A DNA stretch of 64,000 nucleotides, from NCBI RefSeq assembly GCF_001613405.1, contig NZ_BDCH01000028.1, positions 231,990 to 295,989 of the forward strand, in the 5' to 3' direction. Shown here in pieces: positions 7,964 to 16,441 of this stretch. The notes under the pieces are model-generated. The model was not told where the DNA came from. It saw only the letters and a list, made by a program, of their open reading frames with translations, and made no database searches. Position 1 is the stretch's first letter. Each line of letters opens with the position of its first letter. This stretch comes from Nocardia crassostreae (GTDB lineage Bacteria > Actinomycetota > Actinomycetes > Mycobacteriales > Mycobacteriaceae). Both the position numbers and the translations under genes were made by a program.

Positions 7964-9273
7964 GCACAACCGGCCGGTCCGCGGCGCGAGCTACGGGTCA
8001 CACGGCGGCGGGCGCCTGCGTGGCGCCCGCGGCCGCGAGCGGCGTGAACGGCAGCTCGGTGGGGGTCGATATGGGCTTTGAAATGGGCACGGTGGGTGTT
8101 GACATGGATATGGTGAGCGGTCGAGACGTGGTGGACGCGTGGCTGGACGAGCATGCCGACGACCTGGTGTCCTGGCGGCGGCACATCCACGCCAATCCGG
8201 AACTGTCCCGCACCGAGTTCGGTACCACCGAGTTCGTGGAATCCTGGCTGATCAAGGCTGGTCTGGAGCCGCGCAAACTACCGAGCGGCACCGGGCTCAT
8301 CTGCGATATCGGCCCCTCCGACGGCCCGCGCATCGGCCTGCGCGCGGATATGGACGCGCTGCCGCTGCAGGAGTACACCGGCCTGCCCTTCGCCTCGACC
8401 GTGCCGGGCGTGTCGCACGCCTGCGGGCATGATGCGCACACCACCATCCTGCTCGGTACCGCGCTCGCCCTCGCCGAGGTCCCGGACCTGCCGGTCGGTG
8501 TTCGCCTGGTCTTCCAGCACGCCGAGGAGGTCATGCCCGGCGGCGCCATCGACATGGTCGCCGCGGGCGCCATGGAAGACGTGTCCCGCATGTTCGCGCT
8601 GCACTGCGATCCCAGACTCGAGGTCGGCCGCGTCGGCATCAGAGTCGGCGCCATCACCTCCGCCGCCGATACCGTCGAACTCGTGCTGGACTCCCCGGGC
8701 GGGCACACCTCGCGCCCGCATCTGACCAGTGATCTGGTGTACGCCATCGGCACCGTCATCACCGGCCTGCCCGGCCTGCTGAGCCGCCGGATCGATCCGC
8801 GCACCAGCACCGTCATGGTGTGGGGCGCGGTGTCGGCGGGCAAGGCGCCCAATGCCATTCCGCAGACCGGCATGCTCACCGGTACCGTCCGCACCGGCGA
8901 TCACGCCACCTGGTCGCTGCTCGAGCCCATGGTCCGCGAGATCGTGGAGGGCCTGCTCGCCCCGACCGGCGTGCGCTACCAGCTCAACTACAAGCGCGGC
9001 GTGCCGCCGGTGGTGAACGACGAACTGGCCGTGCGCATGTTCGAGGACGCCATTCGCGAAATCGGACCCGACGCCCTCGCCGACACCCAGCAATCCGGTG
9101 GCGGCGAAGACTTCTCCTGGTATCTGGAAGAGGTCCCCGGCGCCATGGCCCGCCTCGGCGTCTGGTCCGGCAAGGGCGAGCAACTCGACCTGCACCAGCC
9201 GACCTTCGACATCGACGAGCGCGCCCTCGCCGTCGGCGTGCAGATCATGACGAGCATCGTGCTCAACGCCTAG
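7960..9273 (+). CDS. amiA1: M20 family amidohydrolase
   Basis: 437 residues if started at the GTG at 7960, which overlaps the amiB1 stop (GTGA) and has an AGGAGG site 7 bases upstream. The first 48 residues are low-complexity; homologues usually begin near the Met at 8104 (389 residues), so that start remains possible. M20D motifs: GLRADMDALP, SHACGHDAHTT, QHAEEVMPGGA and GGGEDFSWYLE. Second member of the amiB1-amiA1 pair, predicted to hydrolyse N-acyl amino acids or similar amides. It ends just before a strong terminator. Confidence 0.87.
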   Translation: MSTTGRSAARATGHTAAGACVAPAAASGVNGSSVGVDMGFEMGTVGVDMDMVSGRDVVDAWLDEHADDLVSWRRHIHANPELSRTEFGTTEFVESWLIKAGLEPRKLPSGTGLICDIGPSDGPRIGLRADMDALPLQEYTGLPFASTVPGVSHACGHDAHTTILLGTALALAEVPDLPVGVRLVFQHAEEVMPGGAIDMVAAGAMEDVSRMFALHCDPRLEVGRVGIRVGAITSAADTVELVLDSPGGHTSRPHLTSDLVYAIGTVITGLPGLLSRRIDPRTSTVMVWGAVSAGKAPNAIPQTGMLTGTVRTGDHATWSLLEPMVREIVEGLLAPTGVRYQLNYKRGVPPVVNDELAVRMFEDAIREIGPDALADTQQSGGGEDFSWYLEEVPGAMARLGVWSGKGEQLDLHQPTFDIDERALAVGVQIMTSIVLNA

Positions 9274-9283
9274 CGAGCAGTGA

Positions 9284-9319
9284 AAAGGCGGGCCGCACCC
9301 TGTGGTGCGGCCCGCCTTT
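9284..9319. terminator. 16-bp perfect bidirectional terminator
   Basis: Arms 9284-9299 and 9304-9319 pair perfectly around CTGT and are flanked by A/T runs at both ends (AAA...TTT). It sits between the convergent amiA1 and gamma-glutamylcyclotransferase-like genes and can serve both. Confidence 0.85.
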
Positions 9320-9329
9320 CGTTCGTCTG

Positions 9330-9809
9330 TCAGAGGCCGAAGGTTCCGGGGCCCACGTTCTTGCTGTTGCGGGTGCGTAGCGCGTGGACGTAGTCGCTTG
9401 GCGCACCGGCCTTTTCGGCGGCGTCGGCGATCACTCCGAGGTAGCGGGCCGAGGGCAGGCCGCCCTCGTAGGCGTCGAGCACGTAGAGCCAGGCGAGCAC
9501 CGGCTCGGTGGCCGGGCCCTGATTGGGCGTCACGCGCAGCCGGATCTTCTTGTGGATGCCGAAGTCCGAACCTTCCCAGCGGTCCAGGCTGACCTCGTCA
9601 TTGTCGGGCACGTCGTACAGGACGACGAACACGCGTGAGCCAGGCTCCTCGACCACCGTGGCGAGCGGTCCCTCCCAGCCGATGTCGTCTCCGGCGAAGG
9701 TCAGACGCCAACCTTCCAGCCAGCCGGTTCCGTACACGGGGGAGTGCGGACAGCGCTTGAGCATCTGCTCGGGATCCATGTTGGACCCGTAGGCGGCGTA
9801 AATCGGCAC
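9330..9809 (-). CDS. Gamma-glutamylcyclotransferase-like protein
   Basis: 159 residues starting with GTG (MPIYAAYGSNM). The YGSN signature near the N-terminus and the acidic VVEEPGSRV / YDVPDNDE segments are those of the GGCT fold, which releases 5-oxoproline from gamma-glutamyl compounds. Equivalent in place to Rv3304 of M. tuberculosis. TAGGCT at the leaderless distance fixes the start. True substrate unknown. Confidence 0.8.
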   Translation of the reverse strand: MPIYAAYGSNMDPEQMLKRCPHSPVYGTGWLEGWRLTFAGDDIGWEGPLATVVEEPGSRVFVVLYDVPDNDEVSLDRWEGSDFGIHKKIRLRVTPNQGPATEPVLAWLYVLDAYEGGLPSARYLGVIADAAEKAGAPSDYVHALRTRNSKNVGPGTFGL

Positions 9810-9815
9810 TGTAAG

Positions 9816-9821
9816 AGCCTA
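9816..9821 (-). promoter_or_regulatory. -10 box for the GGCT-like gene
   Basis: TAGGCT on the minus strand lies exactly at -12 to -7 from the GTG at 9809, consistent with a leaderless transcript. Confidence 0.45.
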
Positions 9822-10043
9822 TCGAACAATCCCGGACAACCATCCCTGAACCCGATCTCCGGGCGGTTCGCACCGTCTCATTGGTCCGGAGTGCCGGATT
9901 CGGTGTGACCCGAGGCTCACTCGCGAAGGACGAGAATTGTGACGAAGCAGGCTACGCATGCGGTCGTAGCTGCACGGACGCCGCCCGATAACGTAATAGC
10001 GGGCACCGGAGATCCCGGGTGTCCAGGCAGAAGCGGAGGGACA

Positions 10044-11447
10044 ATGACCCGCATTGCGATCATCGGTGGCGGCCCCGCCGGATACGAGGCGGCGCTGGTT
10101 GCGGCGCAGCACGGCGCACCGGTCACGCTGATCGACAGTGACGGCATCGGCGGCGCGTGCGTGCTGTGGGATTGCGTGCCGTCGAAGACATTCATCGCCT
10201 CCACGGGCGTGCGTACGGATCTGCGGCGAGCCCGGGACCTGGGCATCACCGTGCATCCGTCCCAGGCGCAGGTGCGCCTGGCCGAGGTGAACTCGCGTGT
10301 GAAGGCGCTCGCGCAGGCGCAGTCCTCGGATATCAAGGTGAAGCTGCAGCAGGCGGGCGTCGAGGTGCTGGCCGGGTACGGCGAGCTCATCGACCAGGCG
10401 CCCGGTTTGGCCACGCACCTGGTGAAGGCGACGCTCGCCGACGGACAGCAGCGGTTGATCGAGGCCGAGGTGGTGCTCATCGCCACCGGCGCCAGCCCGC
10501 GCGTGCTGCCCGGCGCGGAGCCGGACGGCGATCGCATTCTCAACTGGCGTCAGCTCTACGACCTCAAGGAACTGCCCGAGACCCTGGTGGTGGTCGGTTC
10601 CGGTGTGACCGGCGCCGAATTCGTCTCCGCCTATACCGAGATGGGCGTGAAGGTGAAGCTCGTCTCGAGCCGCGATCGCGTGCTGCCGGGCGAGGACGCC
10701 GACGCCGCGCTGGTGCTCGAGGAAGCCCTCGCCGAACGCGGCGTGGAACTGGTCAAGCACGCGCGCGCCGATGCGGTGGAGCGCACCGCCGACGGCATCG
10801 TGGTGAAGCTGTCCGACGGCCGCAACGTGACGGGCACGCATGCGCTCATGACCGTGGGCTCGATTCCCAATACCGACAAGCTGGGCCTGGAGCGGCTGGG
10901 CATCGAACTCGACAAGGGCGGCTACCTGCGCGTGGACCGCGTCTCGCGCACCACCGCGCCCGGCGTCTACGCGGCGGGCGACTGCACCGGACTGCTGCCG
11001 CTGGCCTCCGTGGCCGCCATGCAGGGCCGCATCGCCATGTATCACGCGCTGGGCCAGGGCGTGCAGCCGATTCGCCTGAAAACCGTTGCCTCCGCCGTGT
11101 TCACGCGCCCGGAGATCGCGACCGTCGGCGTCAGCCAGACCGCCATCGACAATGGCGAGGTCCCGGCGCGCACGGTCATGCTGCCGCTGAACACCAATCC
11201 GCGGGCCAAGATGTCGGGCCTGCGCCGCGGCTTCGTGAAGATCTTCTGCCGTCCCGCCACCGGCGTGGTGGTCGGCGGAGTCGTGGTGGCGCCCATCGCC
11301 TCCGAGCTGATCCTGCCCATCGCCCTTGCGGTGCAGAACAATCTGACCGTGAACGATCTGGCGCAGACCTTCTCGGTGTATCCGTCGCTCACCGGATCGG
11401 TCACCGAGGCGGCCCGTCAGCTCATGCGTCACGACGATCTCGACTGA
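10044..11447 (+). CDS. lpdA: LpdA-type flavoprotein disulfide reductase (NAD(P)H quinone reductase)
   Basis: 467-residue FAD/NAD(P) two-dinucleotide-fold protein. FAD motif IIGGGPAGYEAAL at residues 5-17, a CX4C pair in GGACVLWDCVPSK, an NAD motif VVGSGVTGAEF and a second FAD segment YAAGDCTG. The catalytic His-Pro-Thr...Glu of true lipoamide dehydrogenases is replaced by YPSLTG near the C-terminus, so lipoamide oxidation is unlikely. The M. tuberculosis LpdA (Rv3303c) is likewise not a lipoamide dehydrogenase and reduces quinones. A GGAGGG site 4-9 bases before the ATG sets the start. Confidence 0.88.
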   Translation: MTRIAIIGGGPAGYEAALVAAQHGAPVTLIDSDGIGGACVLWDCVPSKTFIASTGVRTDLRRARDLGITVHPSQAQVRLAEVNSRVKALAQAQSSDIKVKLQQAGVEVLAGYGELIDQAPGLATHLVKATLADGQQRLIEAEVVLIATGASPRVLPGAEPDGDRILNWRQLYDLKELPETLVVVGSGVTGAEFVSAYTEMGVKVKLVSSRDRVLPGEDADAALVLEEALAERGVELVKHARADAVERTADGIVVKLSDGRNVTGTHALMTVGSIPNTDKLGLERLGIELDKGGYLRVDRVSRTTAPGVYAAGDCTGLLPLASVAAMQGRIAMYHALGQGVQPIRLKTVASAVFTRPEIATVGVSQTAIDNGEVPARTVMLPLNTNPRAKMSGLRRGFVKIFCRPATGVVVGGVVVAPIASELILPIALAVQNNLTVNDLAQTFSVYPSLTGSVTEAARQLMRHDDLD

Positions 11448-11489
11448 TAGCCATACCGTTTGACGTGATGTGATCCGGCTCGTCTTGCT

Positions 11490-11510
11490 GGTTCGCGAAC
11501 CGTGTGGTTC
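11490..11510. repeat. Overlapping dyads after lpdA
   Basis: GGTTCGCGAACC (11490-11501) is a perfect palindrome, and its right half GAACC pairs again with GGTTC at 11506-11510 around GTGT. It could terminate lpdA or act as an operator for the next gene. Confidence 0.3.
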
Positions 11511-11642
11511 ACTTCGGCGCGGAAGCGATCGGTCGGGCGATCGCGAGTGACGTAGCGGGGGAGTCGATTCCGGTCCCTCGAGACCCCTCGCTCGCCTACA
11601 GTTCGATCGTGCCTGATGAGGGACGAAGGAATTGAGCGAAAA

Positions 11643-12731
11643 GTGAAGCACCGCAAGCCGAGTCGGGCCAAGGCGAGTACCTCCCTGCCGCTGGCCACCG
11701 CGGTCGTCGCGGTGAGCCTGCTGGCGACCCCCGCGAACGCCGCTCCCGCGGATCCGGGCGCCGTGCCGGCTGCTCCCGAACAGCAGCCCGGTGCCACCGA
11801 CGACAATCCCGCCCCGGAACAAGCCGGTTCCACCAACGGGGGCAAGCCGGAGCAGGTCAAGCCGCAGCCGAGCCAGCCCGGCGTCACCACCCCGGGCTCG
11901 CCCAAGCCGGAGACCACCCAGCCCGCCGGTGAGGATCCCGCCAACCCGGAAGAGGAGCAGGTGCAGCCGGCCGGTGTCGGACCGGACGCCAAGCCTTCGC
12001 AGCCGGGCGTGAGCGTGCCGCGCGTCGCGCCGCTGCCGGTGCCGGGCCAGACCGTGCCGGGGCAGACCACCCCGGGCGAGGCGGTGCCCGCGGTCGAGAC
12101 CGAGAACAAGCCGCAGCAGCCGGGCACCACCCAGCCGAGCGTGCCGAAGCCGGAAGCCACCACGCCGGGCACCACGGTCGACGAGACCCAGCCCGAGCAG
12201 CCGGACACCACGGTCAACACGCTCACCGGCGGCGAGCCCGTCGAGACCCAGCCGCGTTGGCAGGCCCCGGCCATCGAGACCGCGTCCGCCGCGCCCGTGG
12301 TCGAGATGACCGGCCCGCACACCGAGATCGGCGCCAGCCTCGACGGCGGCACCCTGCTGCCCGGCGTCGCGGCCAACACCCACCACTTCAGCAATCTGGA
12401 CGGCTACGTCGGCACCATCGGCTACTCGACGCCGGGCGGTATCGGCGAAGCCGGTATGGCGCTGGACTTCACCACGATCAATCAGATCAGGGTGACCGCC
12501 TACACCCGCGTCGGCGAGGGCGGCGACAGCCAGCTGGAGTTCGTGCTGGACACCGCCGTGGTGAACGCGGTCAAGGCGGACACCGAGAACTTCATTCGCC
12601 TGCTCCCGGGCGGCGCCACCATCCTGGAGGCGGCCGCGCAGATTGGTAGGCTTCCGGCGGGCGAACACCCCGTGCAGTCGACCGACCTGGGCGGCGTGAC
12701 CACGCAGGTGGGCGGTTCGGTCCAGTACTGA
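11643..12731 (+). CDS. Secreted proline-rich protein, unknown function
   Basis: 362 residues from a GTG at 11643. A Lys/Arg-rich N-region, a hydrophobic core (LPLATAVVAVSLLATP) and an ANAAPA cleavage area form a Sec signal peptide. Residues about 40-215 are Pro/Gly/Thr/Gln-rich linker, probably spanning the cell wall. The last 140 residues are ordered, with a GGTLLPGVAANTHHF segment. GAAGGA lies 12 bases upstream, rather far; an ATG at 11616 without ribosome site is the alternative. I do not recognise the C-terminal domain. Confidence 0.7.
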   Translation: MKHRKPSRAKASTSLPLATAVVAVSLLATPANAAPADPGAVPAAPEQQPGATDDNPAPEQAGSTNGGKPEQVKPQPSQPGVTTPGSPKPETTQPAGEDPANPEEEQVQPAGVGPDAKPSQPGVSVPRVAPLPVPGQTVPGQTTPGEAVPAVETENKPQQPGTTQPSVPKPEATTPGTTVDETQPEQPDTTVNTLTGGEPVETQPRWQAPAIETASAAPVVEMTGPHTEIGASLDGGTLLPGVAANTHHFSNLDGYVGTIGYSTPGGIGEAGMALDFTTINQIRVTAYTRVGEGGDSQLEFVLDTAVVNAVKADTENFIRLLPGGATILEAAAQIGRLPAGEHPVQSTDLGGVTTQVGGSVQY

Positions 12732-12827
12732 CGAGCACGGCCCGAATTCGGTGCCGGCACGAGTTGAGTCGTGGCGTGGGGCGGTCGTCAGCGACCGCCC
12801 CACGAGTGTGTGGCGAAAGGACGGGTG

Positions 12828-14504
12828 ATGGTTTCCGGAAAGGACGATCCCGCGCGCCCGGATCCAGAATCCACGTCGGTGCCCGCCGAGGGACAACCGG
12901 CCGGGCAGCCGGAATCGGAATTCGGCCCGCCGGTGCAGGCCGGTCCTCCAACCGGCGATTTCGGCCCGCCGCTCGCCCCGTCCGCCCCGGCGGCCGCTCC
13001 GCCCGACTCGGAGTTCGGCCCGTCCCTCAACGATTTCGGGCCCACCCCCGACACCGGGTCCGGCTGGTCGCCCGCACCGCCCGCGAGTCCCGACCTGGCC
13101 TGGCGGCCCGCGGACGCGGGCCCGCCGAGCGGGCAGTACCGGGCGTCCGAATCGTGGACTCCGCCCACAACCGGCCAGTTCCCGGTCCAGCACGGAACGC
13201 CACTCGAACCGAACGCCGGTAGCGGCGGAACGCCTTCGGCCCCAGCGCCTTCCACATCGGCCGCGGCGAGCGGCTCCGGATACGCCCCGGGGCCGGGCGT
13301 TTTCGGCGACGCCGACCAGACCAGGGTCGTCGGCGGGACGGCCGCGACGGGTGCGTCCGGATATGCCGCGGGGCCGGGCGTTTTCGATGATGCCGACGAA
13401 GCGGCGCGGGTCGGTGGGGCCGGAGCCGCAAGCGGGTCCGGGTATTCGGCGGGGCCGGGAGTTTTCGGCAATCCGGCGCAGACGACCGGCGTGACCGGGG
13501 CAGGTCCGGGAGCGTCCGGATATGCACCCGGGCCCGGTGTTTTCGGCGATGCCGAGGAGACGACCCGCTACGCCCCGACCGGCGGTGGGTCCGGGTATGC
13601 GCCGGGCGCAGGCGTTTTCGGGGATCCCGACCAGACGACCCGCTACGCCGGAACGGGTGGCGCGGCTGTATCGCCCGCTGCGCCGTCGAGCGCCGCGTCG
13701 CCGACTCCGGCCCGGAATGCGCCCGCTGACCCGTCAGCGTCGCAATCAGCCGCGAAAAACGCACCGTCCGGTACGAAGGCCGGGCCCGAGGCGGGCGGCA
13801 ATGGGGCGCCTGCCTCCTGGTGGCGCACCACCGAGGAGGGATTCCCGCCCACTCCGCCGCCGGAACCCGTCACGACCCGAGGGGAATCGCTGTCGTGGGC
13901 GGATGATCCGATCGCCAAGCGGCTTGCGCCGAAATCCGTTCCGCCGGAACGGGAATAGTCGGACGGGCCACCGTGGGGCCGGATCGCCCTCGGCGGGGCG
14001 GCCGTCGTGGCCGGGCTGGCCATCCTCGGCGCGGTGATCGTGGCCGTCACCCGCGGCGGCGGGGACGACGAGCAGACGCCCGCGGTGGCGACCACCACCG
14101 GCAAGTCCGTGACCACCACCGCGCCCACGGCCGCCGCGCTGAGCTGCCCGACCAAGCGCGAGGGCAATCTGACCATCGGCAATGGCGAGGGCAGCACCGG
14201 CAGTGGCGCCGACGCCATTCTCGGATTCCAGCACGCTTTCTATGCCGACCGCAGCGGTGAGAAGGCGCGCACCTTCGTCGCGCCCGACGCCGCCAATGTG
14301 TCCCCGGCCGAGGTCATCCAGCAGGCCATCAACGACGTGATCCCGGTGGGCACCACCTACTGCCTGCGGATCGTCGAGGTCGCACCGGCCATCTACGACG
14401 CCGACCTCACCGAGCACCGGCCCGACTGCACCACGACCGTCTACCGCCAGCACATCACCACCGTGAACCGCGACGGCAAGAACCTGATCTTCGCCATCGA
14501 CTAG
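12828..14504 (+). pseudogene. Proline-rich repeat membrane protein interrupted by a TAG codon
   Basis: One reading frame runs from the ATG at 12828 (GAAAGGAC ribosome site) to 14504, broken by a single TAG at 13956-13958. Before it lie about 376 residues of Pro/Gly-rich sequence with repeated EFGPP/FGPP units and five SGYxxGxGVFGD repeats. Straight after it, in frame, come SDGPPWGR, a membrane helix (about 13995-14055) and a C-terminal domain with SCPTKREGNLTIG. The whole is clearly one single-pass membrane protein with a cytoplasmic disordered arm. A CAG-to-TAG change would explain the stop. A restart at a GTG at 14007 could still give the helix and outer domain. Confidence 0.7.
13273..13670 (+). 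repeat. Five degenerate 25-28-residue coding repeats
   Basis: Five consecutive units of the form SGYxxGxGVFGDxxxT, for example SGYAPGPGVFGDADQT, lie in the proline-rich arm of the interrupted membrane protein. Unit starts are roughly 75-84 bases apart. No matching family comes to mind. Confidence 0.7.
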
Positions 14505-14550
14505 CCCCGGCCAGCGGGTTCGGGCGCGCCCCCACGCGCCCGGCCTGTCT

Positions 14551-14580
14551 CAGAATATGAGAATGGAATTTCATATTCTG
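14551..14580. promoter_or_regulatory. Perfect 10-bp inverted repeat, aminotransferase operator
   Basis: CAGAATATGA and TCATATTCTG are perfectly complementary across a 10-base spacer and form an AT-rich island in GC-rich DNA. The site ends 57 bases before the aminotransferase ATG, where a repressor or activator would act. The regulator is not in the neighbourhood. Confidence 0.6.
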
Positions 14581-14637
14581 GTCTGGTTGTGACAGGCTGG
14601 TTCGCGCATACCCCGGCGTTCCCTCGGAGGTGTTTGG

Positions 14638-15828
14638 ATGCCCGCGCTCACTCCGCCGCTGTCCTCGCGGCTCGACGGCCTGCAGAGCTCCGCGATTCGC
14701 GACCTGCTCAAGCTCACCGCGCGCGCGGACATCATCAGTCTCGCGGGCGGGCTGCCGGATGCCGAGCTCATGCCCCGCGACCGCATTGCGCAGGCCGCCG
14801 AGGACGCACTGTCGGACCGCTCGCGGCTGCAGTGCACCGAGTCTCCCGGCTGGGGCCCGCTGCGCGAGGTCGTCGCCAAGCGCGAATCCGGTCGTATGGG
14901 CCGCACCATCGCCACCGACGAGGTCTTCATCACCCACGGCTCCCAGCAGGCGCTGTCCCTGCTCTCCGAGGTCCTGCTGGATCCGGGCGCCCTGGTCGTC
15001 TGCGAGGATCCTGCCTACGTCGGCGCCCTCCAGGTCTTCCGCGCCGCGGGCGCCAGAATCGTCGCCGTCCCACTGGATTCCGAGGGCATGCGCACCGACG
15101 CCCTGCGCGAACTCCTCGCCGCGGGCGAACGCCCCGCCGTCGTGCACACGGTCAGCAACTTCCACAATCCCGGCGGCGTCACCATAAGCCCCCCGCGCCG
15201 CCAGGAATTGGCCGCGCTGGCAGAGGAATTCGGCTTCTGGGTGATCGAGGACGACCCCTACGGCGAACTCTGGTTCGACCGTCCCTCCCCGTTCCCCGTC
15301 GCGACCTACTCGCCCAACGTGATTCGCCTGTCCAGCGCCTCCAAAACCCTCGCCCCCACCCTGCGCGTCGGCTGGATGATCGCCCCCACCCGCGTCTGTC
15401 GCGCCATCGAACTCCTCAAACAAGGCGCCGATCTCTGCGGATCCGCCCTCACCCAGCAGATCACTGCCGACCTCCTCTCCGACTCGGCGTGGCTTGCGAC
15501 GCACATCGATTCGGTCCGCACCGCCTACGGCACCCGCGCCCGCGCCCTCGTCGACGCCGTCCGAACCTGCTTCGGTGACCGCGTCGTCAGCACCAACGCC
15601 ACCGGCGGCATGTTCGTCTGGGTCGACTTCACCGACGGCACCGACACCAAATCCCTACTCCCCCAAGCCCTCGAGACCGGCGTAGCCTACGTCCCCGGCT
15701 CCGCCTTCGCCGTCTCGACGGACTACACCCACTCCATGCGCCTGTGCTTCACCACCTCCGACGAGGCCACCCTCGCCGAGGCCGTCGACCGCCTGGCCAA
15801 GGCCCACGCCCTCACCGCGTCGGTTTGA
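14638..15828 (+). CDS. PLP-dependent class I/II aminotransferase (2-aminoadipate/MocR-type)
   Basis: 396 residues with a GGAGGTG ribosome site 7 bases before the ATG. The fold type I signature is clear: SLAGGLPD near residue 40, the aromatic-loop region THGSQQALSLL, NFHNPGGVT, EDDPYGEL and the PLP lysine in SSASKTLAPTLRVGWM (about residue 238). This subgroup includes LysN-like 2-aminoadipate and branched-chain aminotransferases; it lacks the N-terminal GntR domain of MocR regulators. It overlaps the convergent lipoprotein gene by 17 bases. Confidence 0.88.
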   Translation: MPALTPPLSSRLDGLQSSAIRDLLKLTARADIISLAGGLPDAELMPRDRIAQAAEDALSDRSRLQCTESPGWGPLREVVAKRESGRMGRTIATDEVFITHGSQQALSLLSEVLLDPGALVVCEDPAYVGALQVFRAAGARIVAVPLDSEGMRTDALRELLAAGERPAVVHTVSNFHNPGGVTISPPRRQELAALAEEFGFWVIEDDPYGELWFDRPSPFPVATYSPNVIRLSSASKTLAPTLRVGWMIAPTRVCRAIELLKQGADLCGSALTQQITADLLSDSAWLATHIDSVRTAYGTRARALVDAVRTCFGDRVVSTNATGGMFVWVDFTDGTDTKSLLPQALETGVAYVPGSAFAVSTDYTHSMRLCFTTSDEATLAEAVDRLAKAHALTASV

Positions 15829-16441
15829 TCGGATCGTCCAACCTGTCCTTCGGCAAATGACAGCCAAGGGTGGCGGTGATGACCGTCGCCTTGTTCGTCA
15901 TGATCCGGACGGTGGTGCCATTATCGGGATTGACGAAATTGATGTCATGACGGCCGTATTCCGGAGCGGCGGGGTCGTTCGAGGGCGCCGGACCGGTTGT
16001 GCCGGAAGGTTCTTCGCGTATCTGCTGTGACCAGGTCGCGCCGACGGTTGCCGCCAGCTCTTTCGCCTTCGCGAGGAATGCGGGCCATTCGGCCTCCGGA
16101 TACGGCTGCCCCTGCGCCCACAACTTGCGCATGAAGACCTTGCGTCCGTAGGTCCGGTCGTAGGGCGCGTCACAATCGGGCATACTCCGATCGTCCACCC
16201 ACTCGAATCGCACAGCGGGCACGAGTTCCGTTCCCGCCGCAGCGATCTGCTCCATGACCTGCTGGAGCTGGGCTTCCGCCTCCTCGAGACTCGGCCGCTG
16301 CTGCAGCCTACGCGCAGCCTCGTCCGTCTCCTGCTGCGTCGTCGGTTTTTCGTTGTCGCGCAACACATCACATCCCGTCACGAGTGTCGCCGTGGCTGCC
16401 AACGCGGCGGTCAGTAGGGTGATCTTCCTGCCGATGGTCAT
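15812..16441 (-). CDS. LppA-like lipoprotein, possible T7SS immunity protein
   Basis: 209 residues with a lipoprotein signal: hydrophobic core LLTAALAATATLV and lipobox VTGC at about residues 21-24. The mature domain has two further cysteines (MPDCDAPYD and ATLGCHLPKD) and a helical EEAEAQLQQVMEQI stretch. The overall layout resembles mycobacterial LppA-type lipoproteins. Its ATG overlaps the stop of the upstream hydrolase (ATGA), so expression is coupled. Membrane-anchored lipoproteins serve as immunity factors for some T7SS lipase toxins, which is my inference here. Confidence 0.7.
   Translation of the reverse strand: MTIGRKITLLTAALAATATLVTGCDVLRDNEKPTTQQETDEAARRLQQRPSLEEAEAQLQQVMEQIAAAGTELVPAVRFEWVDDRSMPDCDAPYDRTYGRKVFMRKLWAQGQPYPEAEWPAFLAKAKELAATVGATWSQQIREEPSGTTGPAPSNDPAAPEYGRHDINFVNPDNGTTVRIMTNKATVITATLGCHLPKDRLDDPIKPTR

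Noticed and set aside
9819..13193. A 1124-codon minus-strand frame opposite lpdA and the proline-rich genes
   Set aside because: It mirrors lpdA and the secreted protein; His/Arg/Gly-rich composition is typical of antisense reading.
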